Assembly (NCBI GenBank): GCA_013298955.1
Contig: JAAFJT010000017.1
Location: forward strand, 1 to 61,633
Source of the DNA: Chitinophagales bacterium
Lineage (GTDB): Bacteria > Bacteroidota > Bacteroidia > Chitinophagales > Saprospiraceae
Direction: 5' to 3'
Length of the DNA stretch: 61,633 bases
The position numbers were made by a program, and so were the translations under genes. The notes beneath the pieces were generated by a model. It was not told the DNA's origin. It saw only the letters and a list, made by a program, of their open reading frames with translations, and did no database searches. Within the stretch, counting starts at the first letter, position 1. The number at the start of each line of letters is the position of its first letter. Of the stretch, positions 42,561-52,200 are shown in pieces.

Positions 42561-43517
42561 CTAAATGGATAAACACAAAATGTGTTTAAATGCTTTGTAA
42601 ATTTCAATCAATTCATGCGAGACCGAAAAGCCTTTACTGGTGTGGAAATCGAAAATTCCTGTATCATTGCGCCGTAATTCACAAAAATGGAAATTAGACG
42701 CACCCCAAAAGTAACCGCCATAAAGGGATTGAAGGGTTGGAAAATGGTTCATTAAAACAATCATTTTCACCAAAATCACTTGGTCTTCTCGAATTGAAGC
42801 TGGGCGTTTCCAATTTGCTTCAACCGCCATTAATGGTAATTTGACTTCATCTTCGCCAAATCTACTTTTGTGAATCATCCAATCAATGCTGGTTTGAATG
42901 GGTTTGTCCTCAATTGTTGTTTGGATGGTAAAATTATGTGCAGTTGCGTGAATATCGGTTTTGGATGACTGCTTAATTTGGTGAACGATTGGCGCAATGA
43001 ACGAAAAAATGGATTTTTCATCTCGAAAAGCAGCATACATCCGCGTATTGCGACATTCATTTTCCATATTTTTGATAAAATCTTGCTCGGACGCTGATAA
43101 TTCAGCCGCATCATGGAACAACTGTTGAAAAGTCGTTTCCTCACTGCGATACAACCATTCCACTTTTGCCAAGGACTCAAGTTGTTCTTCGGAAATGAAA
43201 TGTGGATTAATGGGTTCATAGCTCTCTATCGAAACATCATTTGGCACTTTGGTTATATCTTTGGTTTGCATTTCAAACCATTGAAATCCATAAGCAGAAT
43301 CGCCATCAATGGACGAATCTTCAATCAATCGGAGCAAAGTTGCTGCGGTTAATTGGTGCGTTTTTTTGCCAAGCGGCAAATAATCTAATAATTCTGCATA
43401 TATTATTTGGTGATTTACAATATATTGTGCAACGGATAATTCGCTTTCGGCTTTGAAATGCCAAAGGTCACTTACGCCTTCGTCTAAGGAAACGGTTAAA
43501 ATGAATATTTTTGCCAT
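42561..43517 (-). CDS. unknown protein, possible PD-(D/E)XK-like C-terminal domain
   Basis: A 318-residue protein with no family I recognise. There is no signal peptide. Residues about 205-245 contain IQTSIDWMIHKSRFG and LPLMAVEANWKRP, an aspartate followed by E-x-N and a lysine, which loosely resembles a nuclease-like core without the canonical E-x-K. The C-terminal FSVSHELIEIYKAFKHIL is helical. It has its own promoter between it and the repeat array, so it is not simply part of the ROCO transcript. A relation to the MocA-like gene 9 bases downstream is possible. Confidence 0.55.
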   Translation of the reverse strand: MAKIFILTVSLDEGVSDLWHFKAESELSVAQYIVNHQIIYAELLDYLPLGKKTHQLTAATLLRLIEDSSIDGDSAYGFQWFEMQTKDITKVPNDVSIESYEPINPHFISEEQLESLAKVEWLYRSEETTFQQLFHDAAELSASEQDFIKNMENECRNTRMYAAFRDEKSIFSFIAPIVHQIKQSSKTDIHATAHNFTIQTTIEDKPIQTSIDWMIHKSRFGEDEVKLPLMAVEANWKRPASIREDQVILVKMIVLMNHFPTLQSLYGGYFWGASNFHFCELRRNDTGIFDFHTSKGFSVSHELIEIYKAFKHILCLSI

Positions 43518-43547
43518 TGGTTATTTTAATTGGTTAAAAGATAGACG

Positions 43548-43579
43548 CAAATTTAAAGCAATTTTCGTGATTTTACAAA
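43548..43579 (-). promoter_or_regulatory. promoter of the unknown gene downstream of the array
   Basis: On the minus strand: TTTG (43576-43579), 20 bases, TAAATTTG (43548-43555). A perfect consensus. It begins transcription after the repeat array, so the array itself is not in this transcript. Confidence 0.65.
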
Positions 43580-43597
43580 AATCAAATCAAATTTCAA

Positions 43598-43824
43598 AGG
43601 TGCGTAGCACCGCAACATTTGTAGAAAATAGATTCAACACACATTATAGGTGCGTAGCACCGCAACATTTGTAGAAAATAGATTCAACACACATTATAGG
43701 TGCGTAGCACCGCAACATTTGTAGAAAATAGATTCAACACACATTATAGGTGCGTAACACCGCAACATTTGTAGAAAATAGATTCAACACACATTACAGG
43801 TGCGTAGCACCGCAACATTTGTAG
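43598..43824 (+). repeat. tandem repeat array, forward block (family C)
   Basis: Five units at a 50-base period (43598, 43648, 43698, 43748, 43798). Each starts AGGTGCGTAGCACC, followed by GCAACATTTGTAGAAAATAG and ATTCAACACACATTAT. Units are almost identical; the fourth has one change in the hairpin (GCGTAACACC). Confidence 0.95.
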
Positions 43825-44436
43825 AAAATTGGGATGTTACGGTGCTACGCACCTTTGAAACGCGGTTTTGAATCGTTTTCTACGAAGATTGCGGTGCTAC
43901 GCACCTTTGAAACGCGGTTTTGAATCGTTTTCTACAAAGATTGCGGTGCTACGCACCTTTGAAACGCGGTGTTGAATCGTTTTCTACAAAGATTGCAGTG
44001 CTACGCACCTTTGAAACGCGGTTTTGAATCGTTTTCTACAAAGATTGCGGTGCTATGCACCTTTGAAACGCGGTTTTGAATCGTTTTCTACAAAGATTGC
44101 GGTGCTACACACCTTTGAAACGCGGTGTTGAATCGTTTTCTACAAAGATTGCGGTGCTACACACCTTTGAAACGCGGTGTTGAATCGTTTTCTACAAAGA
44201 TTGCGGTTCTACGCACCTTTGAAACGCGGTTTTGAATCGTTTTTCTACAAATGTTACGGTGCTACGCACCTTTGAAACGCGGTTTTGAATCGTTTTCTAC
44301 AAAGATTGCGGTGCTACGCACCTTTGAAACGCGGTTTTGAATCGTTTTCTACAAAGATTGCGGTGCTACGCACCTTTGGGAATGTGTTGCAATATTGCGG
44401 TGCTACGCACCTTTGAAACGCGGTTTTGAATCGTTT
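43825..44436 (-). repeat. tandem repeat array, reverse block (family C)
   Basis: Twelve units at a 52-base period in the opposite orientation (43841, 43893, 43945 and on to 44399, with one extra base after 44205 and a shortened last unit). Each contains GGTGCTACGCACC and TTTGAAACGCGGTTTTGAAT, then CGTTTTCTACAAAGATTGC. The block ends right against the stop codon of the ROCO gene. Confidence 0.95.
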
Positions 44437-46983
44437 TTATTCCGAATCACTCCCATCTTGGAGATTTAATAATCGTTTTATAATTTTTTGTTTTTCGGTG
44501 CTATCCTTATCCGTCACGCCCATGATTTTTTCACGGTTTAGGGTTTTCCACTCGCCTGCGATAATTGCAATGACGGTTTTGAGTCCCTTATCATGGTGAA
44601 TTGTTGCCCATTGCTCTATTAATTCAATAGCTTCTTTGATTTTAGTATTTGCCACTTCTTTGAGGACGGATTCCTGCAAATCTTGGAGCGTCATTTTTAA
44701 ATAATTGTTTTTTGCAGCATCTTTATCTGAAAATTGAACATTGGGGTTGGGTTTCTTAAAGATTTCAAATCCCGAAAAGGGAATCAATTGTCCTGTTACG
44801 TCCAGAATCAATTGATTTTCAGACGGATGCGCTTCTACATCTTGTCTGAAACAGTAATTTTCGCCATTAAAACTTACTTTTTCCCGAATATTGACATCCT
44901 TTTGCAATTCATCTAAAAGGTTTCGGATTTTATCCAACAAAACGGTGCCGCCATGCGTAACGCGCACGTAAATCGTTTGTTTAGTGCATTTCACTAAGGC
45001 ATAATGCCCGTTTTCGTGCAGGAAAATCCCTAATTGCCAAATTTCGCGCAATTCTGCCAAATATTGCGTTTTGACGATGAAACTTTGCATGATGCCGTAA
45101 TGCAAAAAAGCATGTTCATACGTCAAATACCAATTATTTGTTTTATTTAAATAACTGTCTTCGATACTTTTAGGCATGTCTTCACACATCATTTGCGGCG
45201 CGATAAAATGCCGTTTTTCAAAAGGCAAATCCCTAATTTGGGCATCGTCTAAATTCGGATGGGCTCTTTGAGTCGTTTCAAAACACAAATGACACGAGAG
45301 CATAAAGTCAACAAACAACTTTTGTTCCGCTTCGGAATAATCATCCCCCCAAATATCGCCCAAATCTTCCCCTGTAAAGCGTCCTTGCGCTTGTTGAATG
45401 TCGTAATAAGTTCGATTGCGTTTACCCTTTTCCGTTTTACGGCGAAAGAGCGTATAGACGGCATGGATTGCCCAAGCTTGGTCTAAAATGACTTTATTGG
45501 AAAAATAGTCTTTTTTGTAATACACAACGCCTGCAAAAACCAACCAATTATTTAAAATATCCAGTGCTTCTTTTGCTTCAAAATCGGTTGCTAAGGTCAA
45601 ATAGTCCTCTAAATCCATTGTTTTTTTGCCTTTTTCTTGCAAATCGCGTAAATTTTGACGCAATTTTGCCCAATGCACTGGAATTTCATTTTTTTGATTG
45701 CCTTTGGATTTGATGGCAGCCCGCATCGCCGATAACACGCAGTTGTACCCACTCATATCCGCGTCTTCGATACTGGAATCAACGGATTTAAACACCAAAT
45801 ATTCAACCGATTGTTTATAATTTTGCGCAATTTTGCCGATTTGGGCTTGTGCGTCTAAGGTATCGGATGTATTCGGGGCGGCTTTGGTTTGAATGACAAT
45901 CATCGGACTCTTTTTGCCTTGACTTTTGGCATAATCCAACCAATACGGGAGTTTATGATTTTCATATTGATGGGTTTGACCATCCTCATCACAACTTGTA
46001 TAATCACTTTTTTCGGTATGTAAATCCCACAGAATCAAGTACAAAGCATTCGATTGTAAAAATAAGCGATGCGTCGCATGATAAATATCTTGTCCGCCAA
46101 AATCCCATAAATTGAAAAGATAGGACTCTTTAAAATGTTCATGTTCAAATCGTTTTAAGGAAATACCATGTGTAGAATCCCACACTTTTTGAAATTGATT
46201 GTGAACCAATCGTTCAACCATGCAGCTTTTGCCGACATTGCCATTGCCAATCAATAACACTTTATATTCGTTGTCCAAAACCGCCCCTTTGTTCAAACCT
46301 GCATAATAATTGCGTATGGATTCTAAACAATTTTTGTCATACGTTTGCACAAAACCTCGAATTGCATTAGGCAAAGGATTATTTGCCAAACGCAATATTT
46401 CAAGGCTGATTTTTGTAAAATCGTGTGAAGTTTGCCGAAATAGATTTCCTACTAAATGCAGCGTTTTCAATGTGTTTAAATTCGATAAATCAATGGTTGT
46501 CAATTGATTATCATTCAAATACAAATAATTTAAATCATTAAAATGACCTTCAAACGCAATGCTTTTTAATTGATTGTTACAAAGGTCAACGAATTGCAAT
46601 TTCGGAAAATTGCCTATAAAACGAATGGACTCCATTTTATTATGGTGCAGATAAATTTGTTCTAAATGGGATTCAGTGCATCGAATGATGACATCACCTG
46701 TTAGATTACAATTGCCCAAATCAGCATATTTTAAATTTGCAAATGATTGAAAATCAATTTTTTGTAATTTTTTAACACCATTTGCATACAAATATTCTAA
46801 ATGGGTTGCTTCTTCATTCAAAACCAAAGTTGTTACAAAACTGCTTTCGGACAGGCTGATAGCGGTAATATATTTTTTTCTGTCGTGTGTACTTTGTGCA
46901 AAACAATCTTTTCGACGGCGCACAAAGTCTTTATCAATCGGTTTACCAAGCGTTTTTGCAAGGCTATTGAGTGTAAATTCCAT
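44437..46983 (-). CDS. ROCO protein (LRR-Roc-COR GTPase)
   Basis: An 848-residue multidomain GTPase. Leucine-rich repeats cover about residues 50-210 (LEYLYANGVKKLQKIDF, LEQIYLHHNKMESI, LNYLYLNDNQLTTIDL, LKTLHLVGN). The Roc domain has P-loop IGNGNVGKSC near residue 246, G3 as LWDFGGQDIYHATHRLF near residue 292 and G4 as IQTKAA. A COR-like region follows (WAIHAVYTLFRRK, then PFEKRHFIAPQM), and a charged helical C-terminus. ROCO proteins dimerise and switch between GTP states; in bacteria their downstream targets are largely unknown. It lies 44 bases after the FGE-fold gene on the same strand. Confidence 0.92.
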   Translation of the reverse strand: MEFTLNSLAKTLGKPIDKDFVRRRKDCFAQSTHDRKKYITAISLSESSFVTTLVLNEEATHLEYLYANGVKKLQKIDFQSFANLKYADLGNCNLTGDVIIRCTESHLEQIYLHHNKMESIRFIGNFPKLQFVDLCNNQLKSIAFEGHFNDLNYLYLNDNQLTTIDLSNLNTLKTLHLVGNLFRQTSHDFTKISLEILRLANNPLPNAIRGFVQTYDKNCLESIRNYYAGLNKGAVLDNEYKVLLIGNGNVGKSCMVERLVHNQFQKVWDSTHGISLKRFEHEHFKESYLFNLWDFGGQDIYHATHRLFLQSNALYLILWDLHTEKSDYTSCDEDGQTHQYENHKLPYWLDYAKSQGKKSPMIVIQTKAAPNTSDTLDAQAQIGKIAQNYKQSVEYLVFKSVDSSIEDADMSGYNCVLSAMRAAIKSKGNQKNEIPVHWAKLRQNLRDLQEKGKKTMDLEDYLTLATDFEAKEALDILNNWLVFAGVVYYKKDYFSNKVILDQAWAIHAVYTLFRRKTEKGKRNRTYYDIQQAQGRFTGEDLGDIWGDDYSEAEQKLFVDFMLSCHLCFETTQRAHPNLDDAQIRDLPFEKRHFIAPQMMCEDMPKSIEDSYLNKTNNWYLTYEHAFLHYGIMQSFIVKTQYLAELREIWQLGIFLHENGHYALVKCTKQTIYVRVTHGGTVLLDKIRNLLDELQKDVNIREKVSFNGENYCFRQDVEAHPSENQLILDVTGQLIPFSGFEIFKKPNPNVQFSDKDAAKNNYLKMTLQDLQESVLKEVANTKIKEAIELIEQWATIHHDKGLKTVIAIIAGEWKTLNREKIMGVTDKDSTEKQKIIKRLLNLQDGSDSE

Positions 46984-47027
46984 ACTTTGAATCGTTTATA
47001 AATATAAAAAAATCGGCGCGACAAGCC

Positions 47028-47798
47028 TTAAACTGAAAAGATAGAAAACAATGACAAGCGGAAACCGATAGCGCGAAGGCTATCCGCAGGCGGATCGTGA
47101 TCGCGGTTGGAGACGCGGCAGTCATGCGCATCAAAGTCCCAGTAACCGCCGCGCACAACACGGCGCGCACCTCCACCTACGGCTTTTTCTACGTCACGCC
47201 TAACACCTTGTAGGTCTCTATCCACAACATCTTTGTAAGGACTATAGAAATCACTACACCATTCAAAGACATTGCCACTCATATCGTAGAGGTCTAATAG
47301 ATTGGGTAACTTCAAACCGACAGGTTTTGTCTCACCATGATTATTTTTGTGATACCAACCAACGTCATCCAATTTGTCACCGCCAGCGTAAATGAATGAC
47401 GGCTTTTGTTCCTGTACGCCGCCGCGAGCCGCATATTCCCATTGTGCCTCGGTCGGTAAGCAAAATTGAGTATCTTTGGGGCGGTCATTTTGGGTTAATT
47501 CATTCAATTGAGGCAAAAAATCATTGACAATAGTATTCCATGATATTTGTTCAACAGGGCGATTATCGCCTTTGAAGTAAGAAGGATTCGCTCCATTCAT
47601 TACTTTTTTCCAAACAGCTTGCGTCACAAGGTGCTGACCCATCCAAAAAGCACCTAATTTGACTTTATGAATTGGTTTTTCATCACGATATTCATCACTG
47701 CCCATGTTAAAAGTGCCGCCCTGTACAGCAATCATCGTGAAAGCCGCGTCCGTGCCTTCAAAAAACGAGCAATTTTTAAAATCAACATTCTTTTTCAT
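47028..47798 (-). CDS. FGE-sulfatase/C-type-lectin-fold protein, candidate DGR variable protein
   Basis: A 256-residue SUMF1/FGE-fold protein without a signal peptide. Fold landmarks are the N-terminal IAVQGGTFNMGSDEYRDEKP, YEVT-like HLVTQAVWKKVM, PVEQISWN, CLPTEAQWEYAARGG, DMSGNVFEWCSDFY and RRVVRGGYWDFDA...CRVSNRD...IGFRL at the end. The formylglycine active-site cysteine pair of true FGE is not seen, so this is a binding or structural version. The last 45 residues match the layout of DGR variable regions: every likely variable residue is an NNY codon and the 3' end is GC-rich. It is the first gene of a two-gene unit with the ROCO GTPase. Confidence 0.88.
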   Translation of the reverse strand: MKKNVDFKNCSFFEGTDAAFTMIAVQGGTFNMGSDEYRDEKPIHKVKLGAFWMGQHLVTQAVWKKVMNGANPSYFKGDNRPVEQISWNTIVNDFLPQLNELTQNDRPKDTQFCLPTEAQWEYAARGGVQEQKPSFIYAGGDKLDDVGWYHKNNHGETKPVGLKLPNLLDLYDMSGNVFEWCSDFYSPYKDVVDRDLQGVRRDVEKAVGGGARRVVRGGYWDFDAHDCRVSNRDHDPPADSLRAIGFRLSLFSIFSV

Positions 47799-47828
47799 GC
47801 TATTGAGAGATTGATTATCAAAGGATTA

Positions 47829-47836
47829 CAAAAGTA
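47829..47836 (-). promoter_or_regulatory. -7 box of the FGE-ROCO unit
   Basis: Reads TACTTTTG on the minus strand (exact TAnnTTTG), 31 bases before the ATG. The nearest TTTG is only 14 bases away, so the -33 box is not clear. Confidence 0.45.
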
Positions 47837-47937
47837 AGATTTTTAGCATTCAAATAAAAATAGTTTTTTAAGTTTTTTTTGAAAATAAATTGCATTTGGA
47901 ATCAAAAAAGGCTTAAATTTGTTTAGGATATTCAAAT

Positions 47938-48074
47938 TATACTTTGCGTCGAGTGGTTTTGGCTACTATTGGAACGTGGATGACGCGGGTGAGCGCGGAT
48001 TTTTTGGAACTCAGTATAAAATTCAAAAAAATCCGTTAAAATTCGACCAATCCGCGTCATTCGTGTTCCAAATA
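47938..48074. repeat. palindromic repeat family B, copy 6
   Basis: A 137-base imperfect palindrome; left arm TATACTTTGCGTCGAGTGGT then GGAACGTGGATGACGCGGG; right arm lacks the outer part and ends TCATTCGTGTTCCA. It abuts the stop codon of the TIM-barrel gene (48077). Confidence 0.85.
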
Positions 48075-48076
48075 TA

Positions 48077-48997
48077 CTAAATATCACAAATTTTAACACA
48101 TTTTTTCAAAGAAGCCCATTTTTCCGCATTGGAAGGCGTTTTTTGGACTTTGCTGGTGGGGATAAATTCTTGTGCGACAAAACCTTTATGCCCTGTATCC
48201 GCAATCGCTTTCATAATCGCAGGATAATACAATTCCTGAGAATCATCAATTTCATTGCGTCCCGGAACGCCACCTGTATGATAATGAGCGATATACGGAT
48301 GATATTGTTTTATATTGCGAATGATGTCCCCTTCCATAATTTGCATATGATAAATATCATATAATAATTTAAATCGCTCTGAACCCGTCGCTTTACACAA
48401 TTCAACGCCCCAAGCGGTATGGTCACATTGATAATCTTTATGGTCCACTTTACTATTCAACAACTCCATGACCACATTGATTTTGTGTTTTTCCGCCAAA
48501 GACATCAATTTTTTCAGCCCTTCTGCGCAATTTTTAACCCCCATTTCATCCGATAAACCGTCCCGATTGCCCGAAAAACAAATAATATTGGGCAAACCCG
48601 CTTTTGCCGCTTTCGGAATCAAGTCTTCATAAAAAGGAATCAGCGTTTCATGGTTTTCAATCCGATTAAAACCTTTGGTAATCCCGAAACCTTTAGGTTG
48701 CGCAAAGCCCATAGAGGAGACCAAACCATATTTTTTCGCCATATCCCATTCGCTTGGTTCGAGCAAATCAATGGCAACCAACCCCAATTTTTTGCCCATT
48801 CGACATAATTCTTCCAATGGAATGGTCGAATAACACCATCTACACGCGGAATGGTTGATTTTACCCGATGCTTTTACGGCATCTAACTGGTTTTCAGCCG
48901 CCGCGATGCGATTGAGCATCGCATCAGAAGCCATTGAAAGCCCTGTTGCCCCTGCCAATGTTTTCAAAACGGAACGCCGAGAGTCGTTTGTAATCAT
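48077..48997 (-). CDS. exported TIM-barrel sugar isomerase-like protein
   Basis: A 306-residue xylose isomerase-like TIM barrel close to hydroxypyruvate isomerase (Hyi). It has a twin-arginine-type leader, RRSVLKTLAGATGLSMAS, so it may be exported folded. Motifs include CRWCYSTIPLEELCRMGKKLG, AIDLLEPSEW, IICFSGNRDGLSD, VVMELLNSKVDHKDYQCD with the metal-binding glutamate, LLYDIYHMQIMEGD and HYHTGGVPGRNEID. The substrate is likely a small hydroxy sugar or keto acid. The gene is single, with repeats on both sides. Confidence 0.85.
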   Translation of the reverse strand: MITNDSRRSVLKTLAGATGLSMASDAMLNRIAAAENQLDAVKASGKINHSACRWCYSTIPLEELCRMGKKLGLVAIDLLEPSEWDMAKKYGLVSSMGFAQPKGFGITKGFNRIENHETLIPFYEDLIPKAAKAGLPNIICFSGNRDGLSDEMGVKNCAEGLKKLMSLAEKHKINVVMELLNSKVDHKDYQCDHTAWGVELCKATGSERFKLLYDIYHMQIMEGDIIRNIKQYHPYIAHYHTGGVPGRNEIDDSQELYYPAIMKAIADTGHKGFVAQEFIPTSKVQKTPSNAEKWASLKKCVKICDI

Positions 48998-49156
48998 TTT
49001 AAAAAAAATTTAATTTTGAATTGTTTTATCTAATAATGCCATCATTTTAACCAATGATAGGTGTATTTTTGTGAAAAATTACATGATAAGTAGTTGATTT
49101 GAAAGAAGCTATCAAAACGTAAACAATTGATAATCAGTGCATTCGTATCGAATCAA

Positions 49157-49184
49157 GGTCGGTGAGGTTGCAACCTCACCGACC
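49157..49184. repeat. palindromic repeat family A, copy 6, compensatory variant
   Basis: GGTCGGTGAGG and CCTCACCGACC: both arms carry the same pair change relative to the other copies (C-G to T-A), so pairing is intact. The long left flank (49087-49150) matches that of copy 3. Confidence 0.9.
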
Positions 49185-49259
49185 TTTTGGATAGGTTCTT
49201 TCAATTGAACTCCTTATCACGGTTATAAAATTCAAAATTAAAAATTTTAATTGATTGGT

Positions 49260-52200
49260 ATGAAAAAATTATTATTATTTTCCCTTTTTTTGATGGGTGC
49301 GCTGACGCAAATGGTCGCACAAGTGCCACAATCTTTATTTTCAACGTTGAAGTGGCGGAATATTGGTCCGTTTAGAGGCGGGCGCAGTTTGGCAGTCGCA
49401 GGACATGCGGAACAACCCTTAACCTATTATTTCGGCGCAGCAGGCGGTGGCGTGTGGAAAACAACAGACGGCGGACAGGCTTGGCACTGCATTTCGGATA
49501 GTACTTTTGGGTCGTCGTCGGTCGGCTGCATTGCGGTCGCGCCTTCCAATCCGAATATCCTCTATGTCGGCATGGGCGAAACGGAGATGCGCGGCAATAT
49601 TAGTTTCGGCGACGGCATGTACAAAAGCAATGATGCGGGCAAAACTTGGAAAAAAATCGGTTTAGAAAAGAGTTTTGCGATTGGGCGGATTGTCGTGCAT
49701 CCTAAAAATCCAGACCTTTTATATGTAACGGTTTTGGGTAAGATTTTTGGTCAAAATCGGGAGCGCGGCGTGTATCGTTCCAAAGATGGGGGCAATTCAT
49801 GGGAACAAGTTTTGTCCAAAGACGATAAAACGGGTGCGATTGACATTGCTTTTGACCCGAATAATCCACTCGTTTTATATGCGTCTTTGTGGCAATGTTT
49901 TCGGAATCATCATATGATGAGCAGTGGCGGGGAAGGTTCCGGCTTGTATAAATCAACCGATGGCGGGGATTCTTGGAAAAACATTTCCCAAAAACCGGGG
50001 TTGCCAGTGGGTATTTTGGGAAAAATTGAGATTTCAGTTGCCCATAAAAACAGCAATCGCGTTTGGGCAATGGTTGAAAATCAAAAAGGAGGTGGATTGT
50101 TTCGTTCCGAAGACGGTGGTGAGCATTGGGCGCAAATCAATACCGATAAAAATTTGCGACAACGCCCTTGGTATTTCAGTGAAATTGCAGTGGATCCGAC
50201 CAATGATGATGCATTATTCGTCTTGAATGTTGGTTTTTGGAAAACGACGGATGCTGGAAAATCGTTTGCGCAAATCCAAGTACAACATGGAGATTGTCAT
50301 GATATTTGGATTAATCCGACAAATGGACAAAATTTTATTTTGGGTGATGACGGTGGTGCTGAAATAACTTATGATGGTGGACGCAATTTCACCAAATTAG
50401 ATTTGCCCACTGCGCAATTTTATCATGTTTCGTTGGACAATGATTTTCCATATCATGCGTACGGGGCGCAACAAGATAATTCGAGTATTCGCATTAAAAC
50501 CCGCAATACAGAAGATTTTACCCTTGACCAAGGCGATTGGGAAGTGGTTTCGGGCGGTGAAAGTGGTTATGTCGTATCCGACCCGACTAATTCAGACATC
50601 GTTTTTGGAGGGAATTATCAAGGAGAAATGGAAAAATGGAATCTAAAAACGGGTCAGCGTCAACAAATTGCGGTCAATCCGATGTTGTATTTGGGTGCGG
50701 GCGCGGAAGCGATGAAATATCGTTTTCAATGGACGTATCCATTGGTTTTTTCGCCACAGGATGCCAAAACGTTATATGCCACTTCTCAATATGTGCATAA
50801 AACGACGAATGGCGGCATGAGTTGGGAAATTATCAGTCCCATTTTGACTCGAAATGACCCTGCAACCTTGATTTCAAGCGGCGGACCCATTACAAAAGAC
50901 AATACAGGAGCAGAAACGTTTAGTACGATATTCACGTTTGCCGAATCTGCGGTGCAAAAAGGCTTGTTTTGGGCAGGTTCGGATGATGGCTGGCTGCATA
51001 TCAGTCAAGATGGCGGCAAAAAATGGGATAAATTGACGGTGCAAGGTTTGCCCGATTGGGCGTTGATGAGCATTTTGGAACCATCGCATTTTGAGGCAGG
51101 AACGGCGTATTTGGCTGCGAATCGCTATAAATTGGATGATACCAAACCTTATTTGTTCAAAACCAATGATTTTGGCAAAACTTGGAAAGCCATTACAACT
51201 GGTTTGCCCAATCAAGCGTATTGCCGTGTCATTCGGGAAGACCCGAATAAAAAAGGTTTATTGTACGCAGGAACGGAAATTGGGATTTTCGTTTCTTTCG
51301 ATGATGGCAATCATTGGCAACCTTTATCCAATAATTTGCCTTTGACTCCGATTCACGATATTGCGGTGCAGGCGCGGGATAAAGATTTGGTGGTGGCGAC
51401 TCATGGGCGTTCTTTTTGGGTGTTAGACCATTTAGAGCCGTTGTATCAAATCGTTGATAATCAAAAGATTGCAGATAAAAAAGCCTATTTATTCAAACCA
51501 GAAGCGGCGTATAAAGTCGGCGGTGGTGCTTTGCGCACGGCGGGCATGCAGGTCGGTGAAAACGCTTTTGGCGGTGCGACGATTCATTATTGGTTGAAAA
51601 ACAAGGTTACGGATGAAATGACAATGACTTTTTTCGATGCCCAAAAAGATACCGTAGCGCGTTTTTCCAATTTGAAGGATAAAAAAGGCAAAGCGATTGA
51701 AATGAATGCAAATTTTTATCAAAAAGACAAAATCGAACGGGCAGGACTTTTGACGGCAAATGCAGGTTTGAATAGTTTTGAATGGGATACGCGGTATGCG
51801 GACGCGACCGATACAGAAGGTACGCCTGCTTTGATGTGGAGTGGTTCGGTAGTCGGTCCGAAAGCGGCACCTGGCATGTATCGGGTGGAATGGGCGATTG
51901 GGAAAGAAGTCGTTGGTTCTGAAACGTTTGAAATCAAAAAAGACCCGCGTTTGAGTGTTGCGGAGGCGGATTTGACCGAAAGTTTGAAATTTCAATTAAA
52001 AGTACGTGATAAAGTGAGTTCGATTCATAAAGGCGTGAATGATTTGCGAGCGATTCGCAAACAAACAGATGATTATTTGAAATCCATTCAAGATACGGTG
52101 TTTAAAAAAGCATTGGAAAAAGTCAGTAAACCCATGTTGGATTCCTTGCAATCCGTTGAAAATCAATTGATTCAACATGAGGCAAAAGCATTTCAAGATT

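Noticed and set aside
43598-44436. CRISPR array
   Set aside because: The whole 50- or 52-base unit is repeated, with no variable spacers, the two blocks are in opposite orientation, and no cas gene is seen.
47028-47798. True formylglycine-generating enzyme
   Set aside because: The cysteine pair needed for sulfatase activation is not seen near the C-terminus, and no sulfatase gene is nearby.
44437-47798. Diversity-generating retroelement with its own reverse transcriptase
   Set aside because: No reverse transcriptase motif or template repeat was found in the window; only the target-like gene is present.
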